Source of the DNA: Adlercreutzia agrestimuris | Lineage (GTDB): Bacteria > Actinomycetota > Coriobacteriia > Coriobacteriales > Eggerthellaceae | Direction of reading: 5' to 3' | Length of the DNA: 64,000 nt | Assembly: GCF_943193125.1 (NCBI RefSeq) | Contig: NZ_CALPCX010000001.1 | Location: 620,001-684,000, forward strand | Shown here: positions 9,406 to 16,637 of the stretch, piece after piece | How positions within the stretch are numbered: position 1 is the first letter of the stretch | Layout of the letters: every line of letters begins with the position of its first letter | Notes under the pieces: generated by a model | The model's database searches: none | The model's input: the letters and a program-made list of their open reading frames with translations, nothing else | What the model was told of the DNA's origin: nothing | Program-made: the position numbers and the translations under genes

Positions 9406-9877
9406 CACAGCAGCTCCTCTTTCGCTGTCAAGCTTGACGGTCTATGCAAGCCGCATACAAGCTGAAGTGCAGTTTGCCCCCGACGTGCCGCGCATGTCTT
9501 CCCCAGAGCTGATTCGCCAGATTCTTGCGAAGTACCCCCATATCGCCGATCATGCATGCGTCAATGAGTATGGCGAACGATTTGCCGATGTCATGAACCA
9601 CACGTCGCTTGCCCATGTGCTTGAGCATATGGTGATTGACGCGCAGGTGCGCATGACTCAGCAGGCATTAGAGCAAGCAGCTCAACAGGGGATAGACGTT
9701 TCCCAGCACAAAGACACCTTTGTTGGTACGACGGAGTGGATCAATAAAGCCGCAGGTGTTGCGCGTGTTCAGGTAAGTTTTGCCGACGATCTTGTTGCTC
9801 TGGCTGCGTTTCGCCAGGCAACTGATTTTTTGAACGATCTTTTACAAGCAGAAACAAGTGAGTCTGCCAGAAGTTAA
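9383..9877 (+). CDS. Stand-alone homologue of the cyanophycin synthetase N-terminal domain
   Basis: This ORF starts at a GTG (9383, or the in-frame GTG at 9392) inside the end of the previous gene. The 164 residues have a β-strand (LTVYASRIQAEVQF), a helix pair (SSPELIRQILAKYP), then TSLAHVLEHMVIDAQVRM, then FVGTTEWINKAAGVARVQVS and a final helix. This order matches the N-domain of cyanophycin synthetase, where a HxxEH-type helix and a TRET-like turn are typical. The ATP-grasp and Mur-ligase-like domains that do the chemistry are absent, so it is not a cyanophycin synthetase. A peptide- or arginine-binding accessory role is speculation. It may be coupled to the upstream membrane protein. Confidence 0.6.
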   Translation: MARVPPHNTAAPLSLSSLTVYASRIQAEVQFAPDVPRMSSPELIRQILAKYPHIADHACVNEYGERFADVMNHTSLAHVLEHMVIDAQVRMTQQALEQAAQQGIDVSQHKDTFVGTTEWINKAAGVARVQVSFADDLVALAAFRQATDFLNDLLQAETSESARS

Positions 9878-10006
9878 ACCACGGTACGCGGTGGCAACAT
9901 GGGCAACGTTACCGGCACGTTTTTGAAGCTGTGAGCAACTAATAATCCAAAAAATGTCACTTCGCATACTATTTGTATGCAAAACCCTCATTCGATGTTT
10001 GGGTCA

Positions 10007-10021
10007 TGGTATGCTATCGAA
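10007..10021 (+). promoter_or_regulatory. Extended -10 element, probably giving a leaderless aminotransferase mRNA
   Basis: TGGTATGCT ends six bases before the ATG at 10022, which puts the expected transcription start on or beside the A of the start codon. No ribosome site precedes that ATG. The upstream -35 region has no good match, as is usual for extended -10 promoters. Confidence 0.5.
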
Positions 10022-11308
10022 ATGACTACAGCACATCTCATATTCGACACCACCGAAGACAAGATTGCCACGCGCGTTAAAAAGATGCGTTCATCGGCAG
10101 TCCGTGATTTGTTTGCGGCTGCAACGCGCTCAGATGTAATCTCGCTTTCCGGTGGCATGCCCGACGTATCACTTTTGCCAAAAAGCTCAATTGAGCTGGC
10201 AGTTCGCGCCGCGTGCAACGATGATCGGGCGGTTGCACTTCAGTATGGCGGCACCAACGGACGTAAAGAAACGCGCCAGGTTTTCTGTGACATGATGCGC
10301 GATATTGGAATTCGCGTAAAACCTGAACAGATCCTCATCACGTCAGGCGCGCAAGAGGCGCTTGACCTCCTGACGAAGGCTTTCATTGATCCTGGCGATA
10401 TTATTCTGGCCGAAGGCCCAACATATTTGGGTGCACTTCAAGCATTTTCGGCGTATGAGCCAGACGTTCGTTGCATTTCTTTTGATGAAAACGGCATGCG
10501 AATGGATCTGCTTGAGGCGGAGCTGGAAAAGATTGGCAAGGACAATCCGCGCCTGAAGTTTCTCTACACCATTCCGAACTTCCAAAACCCTGGTGGCGTA
10601 ACGCTGTCACATGAGCGTCGTCAGCGCTTGTTGGAGCTTGCTCATGAATATGGGTTCATGGTGGTTGAGGATGATCCTTATGGACGCCTACGCTATGACG
10701 GTGGCCATATGGTTCCGCTTAAAGCCATGGATGACCAGGTTATTTATTTGGGAACCGTCTCAAAGGTTTTTGCGCCAGGCCTGCGCACTGGTTGGATTGC
10801 AGCGCCGGCTGACGTTCTTAAGCGCGTTAATCTGGTCAAGCAAGGAACAGATTTATGCGGAAGTTCGTTTGACCAGGTAGTCGTGGAGCACTACTTTACC
10901 GATACGCCGTGGCAAAAAACGCTGCAGAAATTCGTTGAGACTTACCGCGTTCGTCGAGACGCTATGCTTGCGGCGCTTGAAGAGTTTTTCCCGCCCGAGG
11001 CAACATGGACACACCCCGAGGGTGGCTTTTTCGTGTGGGTGACGCTGCCTGACTATTTCGATACTGGTCAGCTGCTCAACGAAGCGCTTGAAGCAGGCGT
11101 AACCTTTGTGCCGGGAGACAGCTTTTATCCGGCTGCAAGTGGTGGCAAAAGCTCTATGCGCATTAACTTTAGCTATGAATCACCTGAAAATATTCGCGAA
11201 GCAATTCGTCGTCTAGCCAATGTTATTCAAGACCGTATGGAGTTGTATCGCGCATTTATTGCTGCTGGCGCGGTTTCGTCTGGCGAAGACGAGCCTGTGA
11301 CCGAGTAG
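10022..11308 (+). CDS. PLP-dependent class I/II aminotransferase (2-aminoadipate/MocR-like group)
   Basis: The 428-residue protein has the fold-type I pattern: VISLSGGMPDVSLLP, the GGTNGRKETRQ region, ILITSGAQEALDLL, the substrate-ring IPNFQNPGGVTLS, VVEDDPYGRLRY, and the PLP-lysine motif GTVSKVFAPGLRTGW. A C-terminal SMRINFSY carries the Arg that binds the substrate carboxylate. It resembles LysN-type and aromatic/branched-chain aminotransferases; the true amino donor is unknown. I prefer the ATG at 10022 over an in-frame ATG at 9977, because homology begins after it and an extended -10 lies just upstream. No DNA-binding domain is present, so it is an enzyme and not a MocR regulator. The ddl gene follows 21 bases later in the same direction. 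Confidence 0.85.
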   Translation: MTTAHLIFDTTEDKIATRVKKMRSSAVRDLFAAATRSDVISLSGGMPDVSLLPKSSIELAVRAACNDDRAVALQYGGTNGRKETRQVFCDMMRDIGIRVKPEQILITSGAQEALDLLTKAFIDPGDIILAEGPTYLGALQAFSAYEPDVRCISFDENGMRMDLLEAELEKIGKDNPRLKFLYTIPNFQNPGGVTLSHERRQRLLELAHEYGFMVVEDDPYGRLRYDGGHMVPLKAMDDQVIYLGTVSKVFAPGLRTGWIAAPADVLKRVNLVKQGTDLCGSSFDQVVVEHYFTDTPWQKTLQKFVETYRVRRDAMLAALEEFFPPEATWTHPEGGFFVWVTLPDYFDTGQLLNEALEAGVTFVPGDSFYPAASGGKSSMRINFSYESPENIREAIRRLANVIQDRMELYRAFIAAGAVSSGEDEPVTE

Positions 11309-11329
11309 CTCGTTTGAAAGGAAAACCGA

Positions 11330-12319
11330 ATGGGACTGAAGGTTGCCGTATTGATGGGTGGCGCGTCATATGAGCGCGAGTTCTCGTTAGCAAGTGGTAA
11401 AAACGTGTGCGCCGCACTTGAAGAGGCAGGTCATAAGGTTGTTCCTTTGGACACCACCGCAGACCTTGTCCCGACCCTTCGCTCTGAGCGACCCGATGTG
11501 TGCTACAGCGCTTTGCATGGCAAACATGGCGAAGATGGCACTATTCAAAGCTTACTTGAGTTTTTGGACATTCCTTTTGTGGGTTCGCCCGGTTCTGTTT
11601 GCCAGCGTGCATGGAACAAAGACTCAATGCATTCCGAGATGGCAACGTATCGCGCAATTACCGGTGAAGCGCCCATTGCCTCATGGCCTCAGGGTATTTA
11701 TCTGGCGCGTGACGCGTTCAAAAACATGGGCGCAGCAACCGCACTTGATTTGGTGCCCGAGCGCGTTATTGGCGGCTTTCCTGTATGCGTAAAGCCTGCT
11801 CATGGTGGATCTGCATTGGGTGTGCATCGCGTGGACAGCGCAGATGAGTTGGGCGAAGCCGTTCTTGATGCGCTTTCGTATGATAGTGCAGTGGTTATTG
11901 AGCAGTGGGTTGAGGGTGTTGAAATTGCGGTTTCTGTTTTAGGAACCGGCTGGGATGCATACGCGCTGCCGCCGGTTGAGATCGTGAAGAAATCTGACAT
12001 GTATGACACCGATGCACGCATGAAGCCTGGCATGGTGGAATATGTTGCCCCTGTTCGCTTGGAATCGCTTTCCGATGACCCGTCAACCGCTGAGGGTATT
12101 CGCGCTGAAATTGAGCGTGCGGCGCTTGAGGTATATCGCGCCTATAACGTTAAAGACTTGGCACGCATTGACTTGATTTGGGATGGCGCACAAGCACGTG
12201 TGTTTGAGGTGAACATCTCTCCGGGTATGGCAGAAAACTCGCTCTTCCCGTTGGCGTGTAAGGCAGCAGGCCTTTCACTTTCGTCGGTCTTAAGTGAGCT
12301 GGTGGAGCAGTACGCGTAA
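11330..12319 (+). CDS. ddl: D-alanine--D-alanine ligase
   Basis: The 329-residue protein shows the ATP-grasp ligase features: N-terminal GGASYEREFSLASG, SALHGKHGEDGTIQSLLE, FVGSPGSVCQRAWNKD, the ATP-binding KPAHGGSALGV loop, the ω-loop EYVAPVRLE region and the metal-binding FEVNISPGMAENSLFP at the end. It makes the D-Ala-D-Ala dipeptide of peptidoglycan in the cytoplasm. A Lys/Tyr-type ω-loop could not be judged exactly, so vancomycin-related D-Ala/D-Lac preference is left open, with D-Ala/D-Ala as default. The start follows GAAAGGAAAACC, a good ribosome site, and it sits directly after the aminotransferase gene, probably in one transcript. Confidence 0.93.
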   Translation: MGLKVAVLMGGASYEREFSLASGKNVCAALEEAGHKVVPLDTTADLVPTLRSERPDVCYSALHGKHGEDGTIQSLLEFLDIPFVGSPGSVCQRAWNKDSMHSEMATYRAITGEAPIASWPQGIYLARDAFKNMGAATALDLVPERVIGGFPVCVKPAHGGSALGVHRVDSADELGEAVLDALSYDSAVVIEQWVEGVEIAVSVLGTGWDAYALPPVEIVKKSDMYDTDARMKPGMVEYVAPVRLESLSDDPSTAEGIRAEIERAALEVYRAYNVKDLARIDLIWDGAQARVFEVNISPGMAENSLFPLACKAAGLSLSSVLSELVEQYA

Positions 12320-12375
12320 GCAAATATTCCCTGTTCAGCTGCTTAAGGTGGCAGCTTTAAGGTAGATGATGCCCT

Positions 12376-12999
12376 GTGGCATTTTTTGGTAAAGATACCG
12401 CGCATAAAGCGCCAACGTTCAAGCAATTGCTCGATCAGGAAGACGACCCAAAAGTTGTCGTAGATAACTATTTGGTGAGCCTTTATACCACGTTGCAGAG
12501 TATTCGCCAGGATACCGAAACAGCGCTTGCGTTGACGCAGGCTCGCAAGCGTGAGTGTCAGGAAAATGCCGCTCAGATTGAGCGTTTTGAGAACTTGGCA
12601 AAGAAGGCGCTGGCGGCGGGCAATGAAGACGATGCGCGTGTTTTTGTAGCGAAAAAGCAAGAGCTTGAAACACAGCGCGAAGAGCTTGATCAAGATTTTC
12701 AAGAGGCGCAAAAAGCTTCAGATGCAATGAGCGATTTGTACGACAACATTGTTGAACATATTGAAGCGCTCAAAGACCGCAAAGAGGATTTGCTGCTGAA
12801 GTTGCTTGAGGCGAATGTGCGCACGCAAGCTCATGGCGCAGCAGACGAACAGAGTCAAAGTGCTCGTGCTGCATTAGACGCGTTTCAGCAGATAGATGAC
12901 GAGACGACAAGCCTCATAGATAAGGCGCACGCCCTCTCTCTTTTGAATGAGGGTAAATCACTTCAACTAGAGCAGTTGGAGCAAAAGTACGCCACATAA
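12376..12999 (+). CDS. PspA/IM30-family coiled-coil protein (first of two)
   Basis: The 207 residues are almost entirely helical and charged, with the PspA layout: a short N-terminal amphipathic start (MAFFGKD), EDDPKVVVDNYLVSLYTTLQSI, then the long coiled coil with ENAAQIERFENLAKKALAAGNEDDARVFVAKKQ. PspA-like proteins polymerise on the inner face of the cytoplasmic membrane and protect it during stress. Translation starts from a GTG. The order PspA, Gly-rich membrane protein, PspA (12376-14978) with gaps of 18 and 26 bases suggests an operon in which the two coiled-coil proteins act with the middle membrane protein. It is shorter than its partner and lacks a clear C-terminal extension. Confidence 0.8.
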   Translation: MAFFGKDTAHKAPTFKQLLDQEDDPKVVVDNYLVSLYTTLQSIRQDTETALALTQARKRECQENAAQIERFENLAKKALAAGNEDDARVFVAKKQELETQREELDQDFQEAQKASDAMSDLYDNIVEHIEALKDRKEDLLLKLLEANVRTQAHGAADEQSQSARAALDAFQQIDDETTSLIDKAHALSLLNEGKSLQLEQLEQKYAT

Positions 13000-13017
13000 C
13001 AGCGATGGGAGCTTCGC

Positions 13018-14265
13018 ATGGGTAGATCAGGTGGATCAGGCGGCGGACGTAGTGGTGGTCGCGGAGGCGGCAGCTTTTCAGGCGGCGGTCGCAGTGGCGG
13101 CAGCTTCTCTGGCGGTGGTAGAGGTCTGTTTTCAAGCGGATCGGGCAGAAGCGGTGGTCGAAGTAATCGCGGCGCCGGAAGCAATCCGTTTGGAGGCGGC
13201 GCTTTTGACGACGACCCCTTTGGTGACGGCTATTCAGGTGGCCACCGTCACACAGGTGGTGGTTTTTCGTTTTTGCCATTCTTGCCATTTTTGATGAACT
13301 TTTCGCAACGTAATTCTCAGCCTCAGCAGGTCATTCCGCCACCTCCAACGGTTTCTCAATCTCCGACGCAAGCAGTTACATCTTCTTCGACAGAGACACA
13401 AACGCCTGATGGCGCTTCTTCTGGCGGTGTTCCGCCACGCAACCCGGCAGCTTCGTCGAATAACTCAAATGGGCCTGTTCCATTTAAGCCGCAAGGCGGC
13501 ATGTCAAAGACGATGCGCATCGTTTTGATTGTTGCAATTGTGGTGCTAGCGGTGGCTCTTTTCGGCCTGTTTGGCGCAGTAAGCTCCGATGCAGATCAAA
13601 ACACTATCGAGCGCACACCACTTGCACCAGGTGTGGTTACCGAGACGGGCTACTATGAGGATCTTGACGGAGATTTGATTCACCAGAAAGCCACGTTAGA
13701 GAACGGGCTTCGCCATTTTTATGACAAGACGGGCGTGCAGCCTTACGTCATCATTTTGCCTAATGGTGAATCGGGCGATGGCAATCGGATAGCAGCGTAT
13801 GCTCAAGAGGCCTATGATGAGCTCTTTAGCGATGAGGGTCATTTTCTTCTCGTCTTTTGCGATCAGGGCGATGGCTCCTATGTGTGTGCATACGCCCTTG
13901 GCACGCAGGCACGCACGGTTATGGATGCGCACGCTCTGGGTATATTTGAGCAGAATTTGGAAAAGAACTATCTCAATTACGACCTATCTGAAGAGCAGAT
14001 CTTCTCCAATACCTTCTCTGAGACTGCTGATCAGATCATGGAAATACATAGCGCAGGAAGCGGCAAAATTGGTTACGTGATTGCAATCTTGCTGGCAGGC
14101 GCTGTGATATGTGTGATTGTTATAATCGGCAATAAGAAGAAAAAGCAAGCGCTTGAAGAACAGCAACGCAAACAAATATTGGATGCTATAGACCAGCCGC
14201 TAGAAAAATTTAGCGATAAGGAGGTAGAAGAGCTGGCCAGTAAGTACGAAAGTGCTGATAAATAA
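13018..14265 (+). CDS. Gly-rich membrane protein with TPM-like extracytoplasmic domain
   Basis: Residues 1-60 are Gly/Ser/Arg repeats (GGSGGGRSGGRGGGSFSGGG), followed by a hydrophobic patch FLPFLPFLMNF, a Pro/Ser/Thr-rich linker, a membrane helix at about 165-190 and a domain at 205-330. The domain has GLRHFYDKTGVQPYVIILP and GHFLLVFCDQGDGSYVCAYALG, matching TPM/YgcG-type domains that occur beside PspA-like proteins. A second membrane helix (about 347-370) and a charged tail end the protein. This gives a looped outer domain between two spans. It lies between two PspA-family genes, so a role as their membrane partner is likely. The TPM assignment is by pattern only. Confidence 0.7.
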   Translation: MGRSGGSGGGRSGGRGGGSFSGGGRSGGSFSGGGRGLFSSGSGRSGGRSNRGAGSNPFGGGAFDDDPFGDGYSGGHRHTGGGFSFLPFLPFLMNFSQRNSQPQQVIPPPPTVSQSPTQAVTSSSTETQTPDGASSGGVPPRNPAASSNNSNGPVPFKPQGGMSKTMRIVLIVAIVVLAVALFGLFGAVSSDADQNTIERTPLAPGVVTETGYYEDLDGDLIHQKATLENGLRHFYDKTGVQPYVIILPNGESGDGNRIAAYAQEAYDELFSDEGHFLLVFCDQGDGSYVCAYALGTQARTVMDAHALGIFEQNLEKNYLNYDLSEEQIFSNTFSETADQIMEIHSAGSGKIGYVIAILLAGAVICVIVIIGNKKKKQALEEQQRKQILDAIDQPLEKFSDKEVEELASKYESADK

Positions 14266-14291
14266 ACTCATAACAGGTTAGGAGAACCACC

Positions 14292-14978
14292 ATGGGAATG
14301 CTCGAACGTTTTACCTCAATCATCAAAGCAAACATCAACGAACTTCTTGATCGCGCCGAAGATCCCGAGAAAATGGTTGATCAATATCTTCGCGATATCC
14401 AGGATGACTTGGCACAGGTTAAGCAAGAAACCGCAGGTGTTATGGCTGAAGAAGCACGTGCACAGCGTATGGTTAACGAAAACAACGAAGAAGTTGCCAA
14501 ATACGATAAGCTTGCACGCACAGCTCTTCAAGCGGGCGAAGAAGACGACGCCCGCACCTTCCTGACAAAGAAGCAAGAATATGTTGCAAAGGGCGTAAGC
14601 TTGCAGCAAGCCTATGATGCAGCGCGTGAGAATTCTCGCAAGATGCAGGAAATGCATGACAAACTGGTGTCTGACGTGCAGGAGCTTCAAGCACGTCGCG
14701 AAGCCATCAAGGCTAAGACCTCTGTAGCAAAAACACAGGCGAAGGTGAACGAAATTACAGGCTCTGCAAGCAAAGCAGAAAGCTCACGTGAGGCATTTGA
14801 GCGCATGGAGGCAAAAGCTGACCAAATGCTCGACCAGGCTAATGCTATTGCTGAGTTGGACAAAAACGGCAAAGATCCAGTTGTACAACTTGAGGATAAG
14901 TATTCTTCAGTGGATAAGATGCAGGGAGTTGAAGACGAGCTTGCCAAGATGAAGCTTGAAATGGGAATTGATCAATAG
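14292..14978 (+). CDS. PspA/IM30-family envelope stress protein (second of two)
   Basis: The 228-residue protein begins MGMLERFTSIIKANINELLDRAEDPEKMVDQYLRDIQDDL, the textbook PspA/LiaH start with the amphipathic membrane-binding helix. The central coiled coil includes NNEEVAKYDKLARTALQAGEEDDARTFLTKKQ and runs to about residue 185. A shorter C-terminal helix ends LAKMKLEMGIDQ. It is expected to form ring or rod oligomers on stressed membrane. TTAGGAGAACCACC precedes the ATG and gives a strong ribosome site. It is the last gene of the operon and is followed by a terminator. No dedicated regulator such as PspF or LiaRS is beside it. Confidence 0.9.
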   Translation: MGMLERFTSIIKANINELLDRAEDPEKMVDQYLRDIQDDLAQVKQETAGVMAEEARAQRMVNENNEEVAKYDKLARTALQAGEEDDARTFLTKKQEYVAKGVSLQQAYDAARENSRKMQEMHDKLVSDVQELQARREAIKAKTSVAKTQAKVNEITGSASKAESSREAFERMEAKADQMLDQANAIAELDKNGKDPVVQLEDKYSSVDKMQGVEDELAKMKLEMGIDQ

Positions 14979-15021
14979 AGCTTCAGCTTCGCTTCTCTTG
15001 CGTTTTTGCGAAGGACATTTT

Positions 15022-15053
15022 CAGCCGGTCGCTTAGTGTGACCGGCTGTTTTG
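15022..15053 (+). terminator. Terminator of the PspA operon
   Basis: Perfect 9-base arms (15022-15030 and 15040-15048) around a 9-base loop are followed by TTTTG. It lies 44 bases after the stop of the second PspA gene. Confidence 0.85.
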
Positions 15054-15489
15054 CTGTTTGCGACCGGTGCGCGGTTGAGGCCCGCCCCGGGTCGACTCTC
15101 AACCTAATAGTTGGTGCGCGGTTGATGCTCATCATTGATAAAATTTGCAATAATTCACCAAGCTTTGGCAGGAAAAGTGTTCGATTAGGCGGATTGGACC
15201 CCAAAATGGCTGGAAATGCGGCCGATTAGGTGGGTGCTCCTTCAAAAACCGCCTAATCGGCCGCATTCCCTGCCACACTTTGCCAAAAACCGCCAAATTT
15301 TAGTTCAGCGCTGAAACGAAAATGGTTCGCAGTTTCGGCAAATTTCGACAAAACACCAGTTCAAAAGGAATGTATTAAGATAATGCAACAACAGCTCTAG
15401 TCTTATGGGGCAATTGTCTCAACAATCAAACCTCAATCAAACAGGATTTTGGGAAACGCATGCTCCATTAAATCAGGCACCAGTGAATG
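15054..15489. other. Non-coding repeat-rich stretch between the PspA operon and the SHOCT gene
   Basis: No supported gene is present. A 13-base direct repeat GGTGCGCGGTTGA occurs at 15066-15078 and 15113-15125. A cluster of three 26-base repeats follows (listed separately). From about 15290 the sequence becomes AT-rich and leads into the 3' end of the minus-strand SHOCT gene. It reads like a degraded mobile or repeat element rather than a promoter. Confidence 0.5.
15167..15274. repeat. Three copies of a 26-base repeat, two direct and one inverted
   Basis: Copies lie at 15167-15192 (+), 15208-15233 (+) and 15249-15274 (-). All share a GGC start and the core CGATTAGG followed by a G-rich end; the second and third copies differ at few positions and form a 19-base hairpin with one mismatch (15215-15233 with 15249-15267). 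The first copy is more diverged in its middle. There is no T-run, so a simple terminator does not explain it. Confidence 0.7.
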
Positions 15490-16323
15490 CTATTGATGAG
15501 TAGATTTTTTTGCAGCAAACAATAAAAGGATACCTGCAATTATTAAGCATAAAGAAGGTAAACAGGCTATCAGCAAGTTGCCAATTAAAGGTTCTCCTAT
15601 TACGATCATTAGTTGTATTGAAGAGAACAAGTGAACAATAACACCAATAAAAGCGCAGGCCATTCCAACAATAGCAAAGTTCTTTTTGTTTGAAGTCATC
15701 CCAACAATAATAAAAACGAAGGAGCAAAGGAGAGTAATAAGGCATATCCAAAACGTCGGAGAAAAGCCAAACTGGTACCCGCGTTCAGCAGCCTTCATGA
15801 ATGATTGGAAGCCCTGGGAATAATTCCAGATAGCGAATATTCCAGCGAGAACCAGCAAAGAAATAAGCGCAATCTGCAACTTCGTATCTCTTTTGGGATT
15901 GGTATTGCTGGAAGGAAGCGATGAAGTTTCACTATCCTTCGTATCAGGGATGCTTCGAGCTTCATTTTGAGAGCAATTTTGATTGCTAAGCGTTTGGGTG
16001 TTGGCTCCCATAATTAGATTCTTTTTCGCATCAAATTCTTCTTGAGATATGACACCTTGATCCAAAAGAGATTTGTATTTAATGAGGTCATCCGCACTTT
16101 CGGTTTGGATTTGGGGTGTCGGTGCGATTGTTTTATCGGGCATCACGAGAGCAATTATTAATCCAATAAGCTCTAAGAAGAAACCAAGCGCAAAGAACGC
16201 CCCGAAACTATAGCCCTTTTTGCTTGCAATTTTAGCTGTAAAGTATCCAAAAAGCACGCAAAGAACTAACCCAATAATCATGCAAATTATTGTGATTTGA
16301 ATCATCATGTCGGAATAGTACAT
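15490..16323 (-). CDS. Membrane protein with SHOCT domain
   Basis: The 277-residue protein has two N-terminal membrane spans (about 8-30 and 38-60), then a short helical hairpin DDLIKYKSLLDQGVISQEEFDAKKNLIMG (about 78-107) that matches the SHOCT domain, a polar Ser/Asn-rich linker, and four more hydrophobic spans to the end. SHOCT hairpins are thought to mediate oligomer or protein contacts; the protein's job is unknown. Its DNA is clearly more AT-rich than the neighbours and uses Ile and Lys codons ending in A/T, which suggests later acquisition. It is isolated between repeat-rich stretches on both sides. The ATG at 16323 is used; an internal ATG two codons further (MMIQ) is an alternative. 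Confidence 0.75.
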   Translation of the reverse strand: MYYSDMMIQITIICMIIGLVLCVLFGYFTAKIASKKGYSFGAFFALGFFLELIGLIIALVMPDKTIAPTPQIQTESADDLIKYKSLLDQGVISQEEFDAKKNLIMGANTQTLSNQNCSQNEARSIPDTKDSETSSLPSSNTNPKRDTKLQIALISLLVLAGIFAIWNYSQGFQSFMKAAERGYQFGFSPTFWICLITLLCSFVFIIVGMTSNKKNFAIVGMACAFIGVIVHLFSSIQLMIVIGEPLIGNLLIACLPSLCLIIAGILLLFAAKKSTHQ

Positions 16324-16637
16324 AGTGCATCACCCTTACTGTTTTCTAAATGCGAATATGTAAAGGGAGCCCATATCTTATAGAAAGAGGGCATCTCCCT
16401 TAGTCGCCAAACCGTAGGATGCGCATCCACGCAAAACCCATAAGAAGATGCCCTCTTGCTAGGGTTTAAGCGTGGATATGCGGTTTTATTCGCAAGCAAA
16501 CAAGCCTACGGTTTGGCGTTGCTGATTCTAGCATCTTTATATTGTTTAAGCTAACAATAACGAGAATCTTGAGATTATCGCGTGGTGATTGGTTTTATTG
16601 ATGATGAATCGGGTACCCAGCGTTTTCGCGTAATGCC
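16324..16637. other. Non-coding region between SHOCT and LuxR genes
   Basis: It holds the nested inverted-repeat block at 16371-16518 described separately. The remaining 120 bases to the LuxR stop are AT-rich and contain nothing I can name. Confidence 0.5.
16385..16518. repeat. Nested inverted repeats, possible structured RNA or small element
   Basis: Three sets of complementary segments interlock. CGCCAAACCGTAGG (16405-16418) pairs perfectly with 16505-16518. Inside it, GCATCCACGC (16423-16432) pairs with 16470-16481 with a small bulge. AAGAGGGCATCT (16385-16396) pairs perfectly with 16446-16457, which crosses the first pairing. The pairings cannot all form at once, so alternative folds are possible. 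No T-run follows. Confidence 0.65.

Noticed and set aside
9977..10021. Upstream ATG as start of the aminotransferase
   Set aside because: It would add 15 residues unlike the family, and an extended -10 lies within that stretch.
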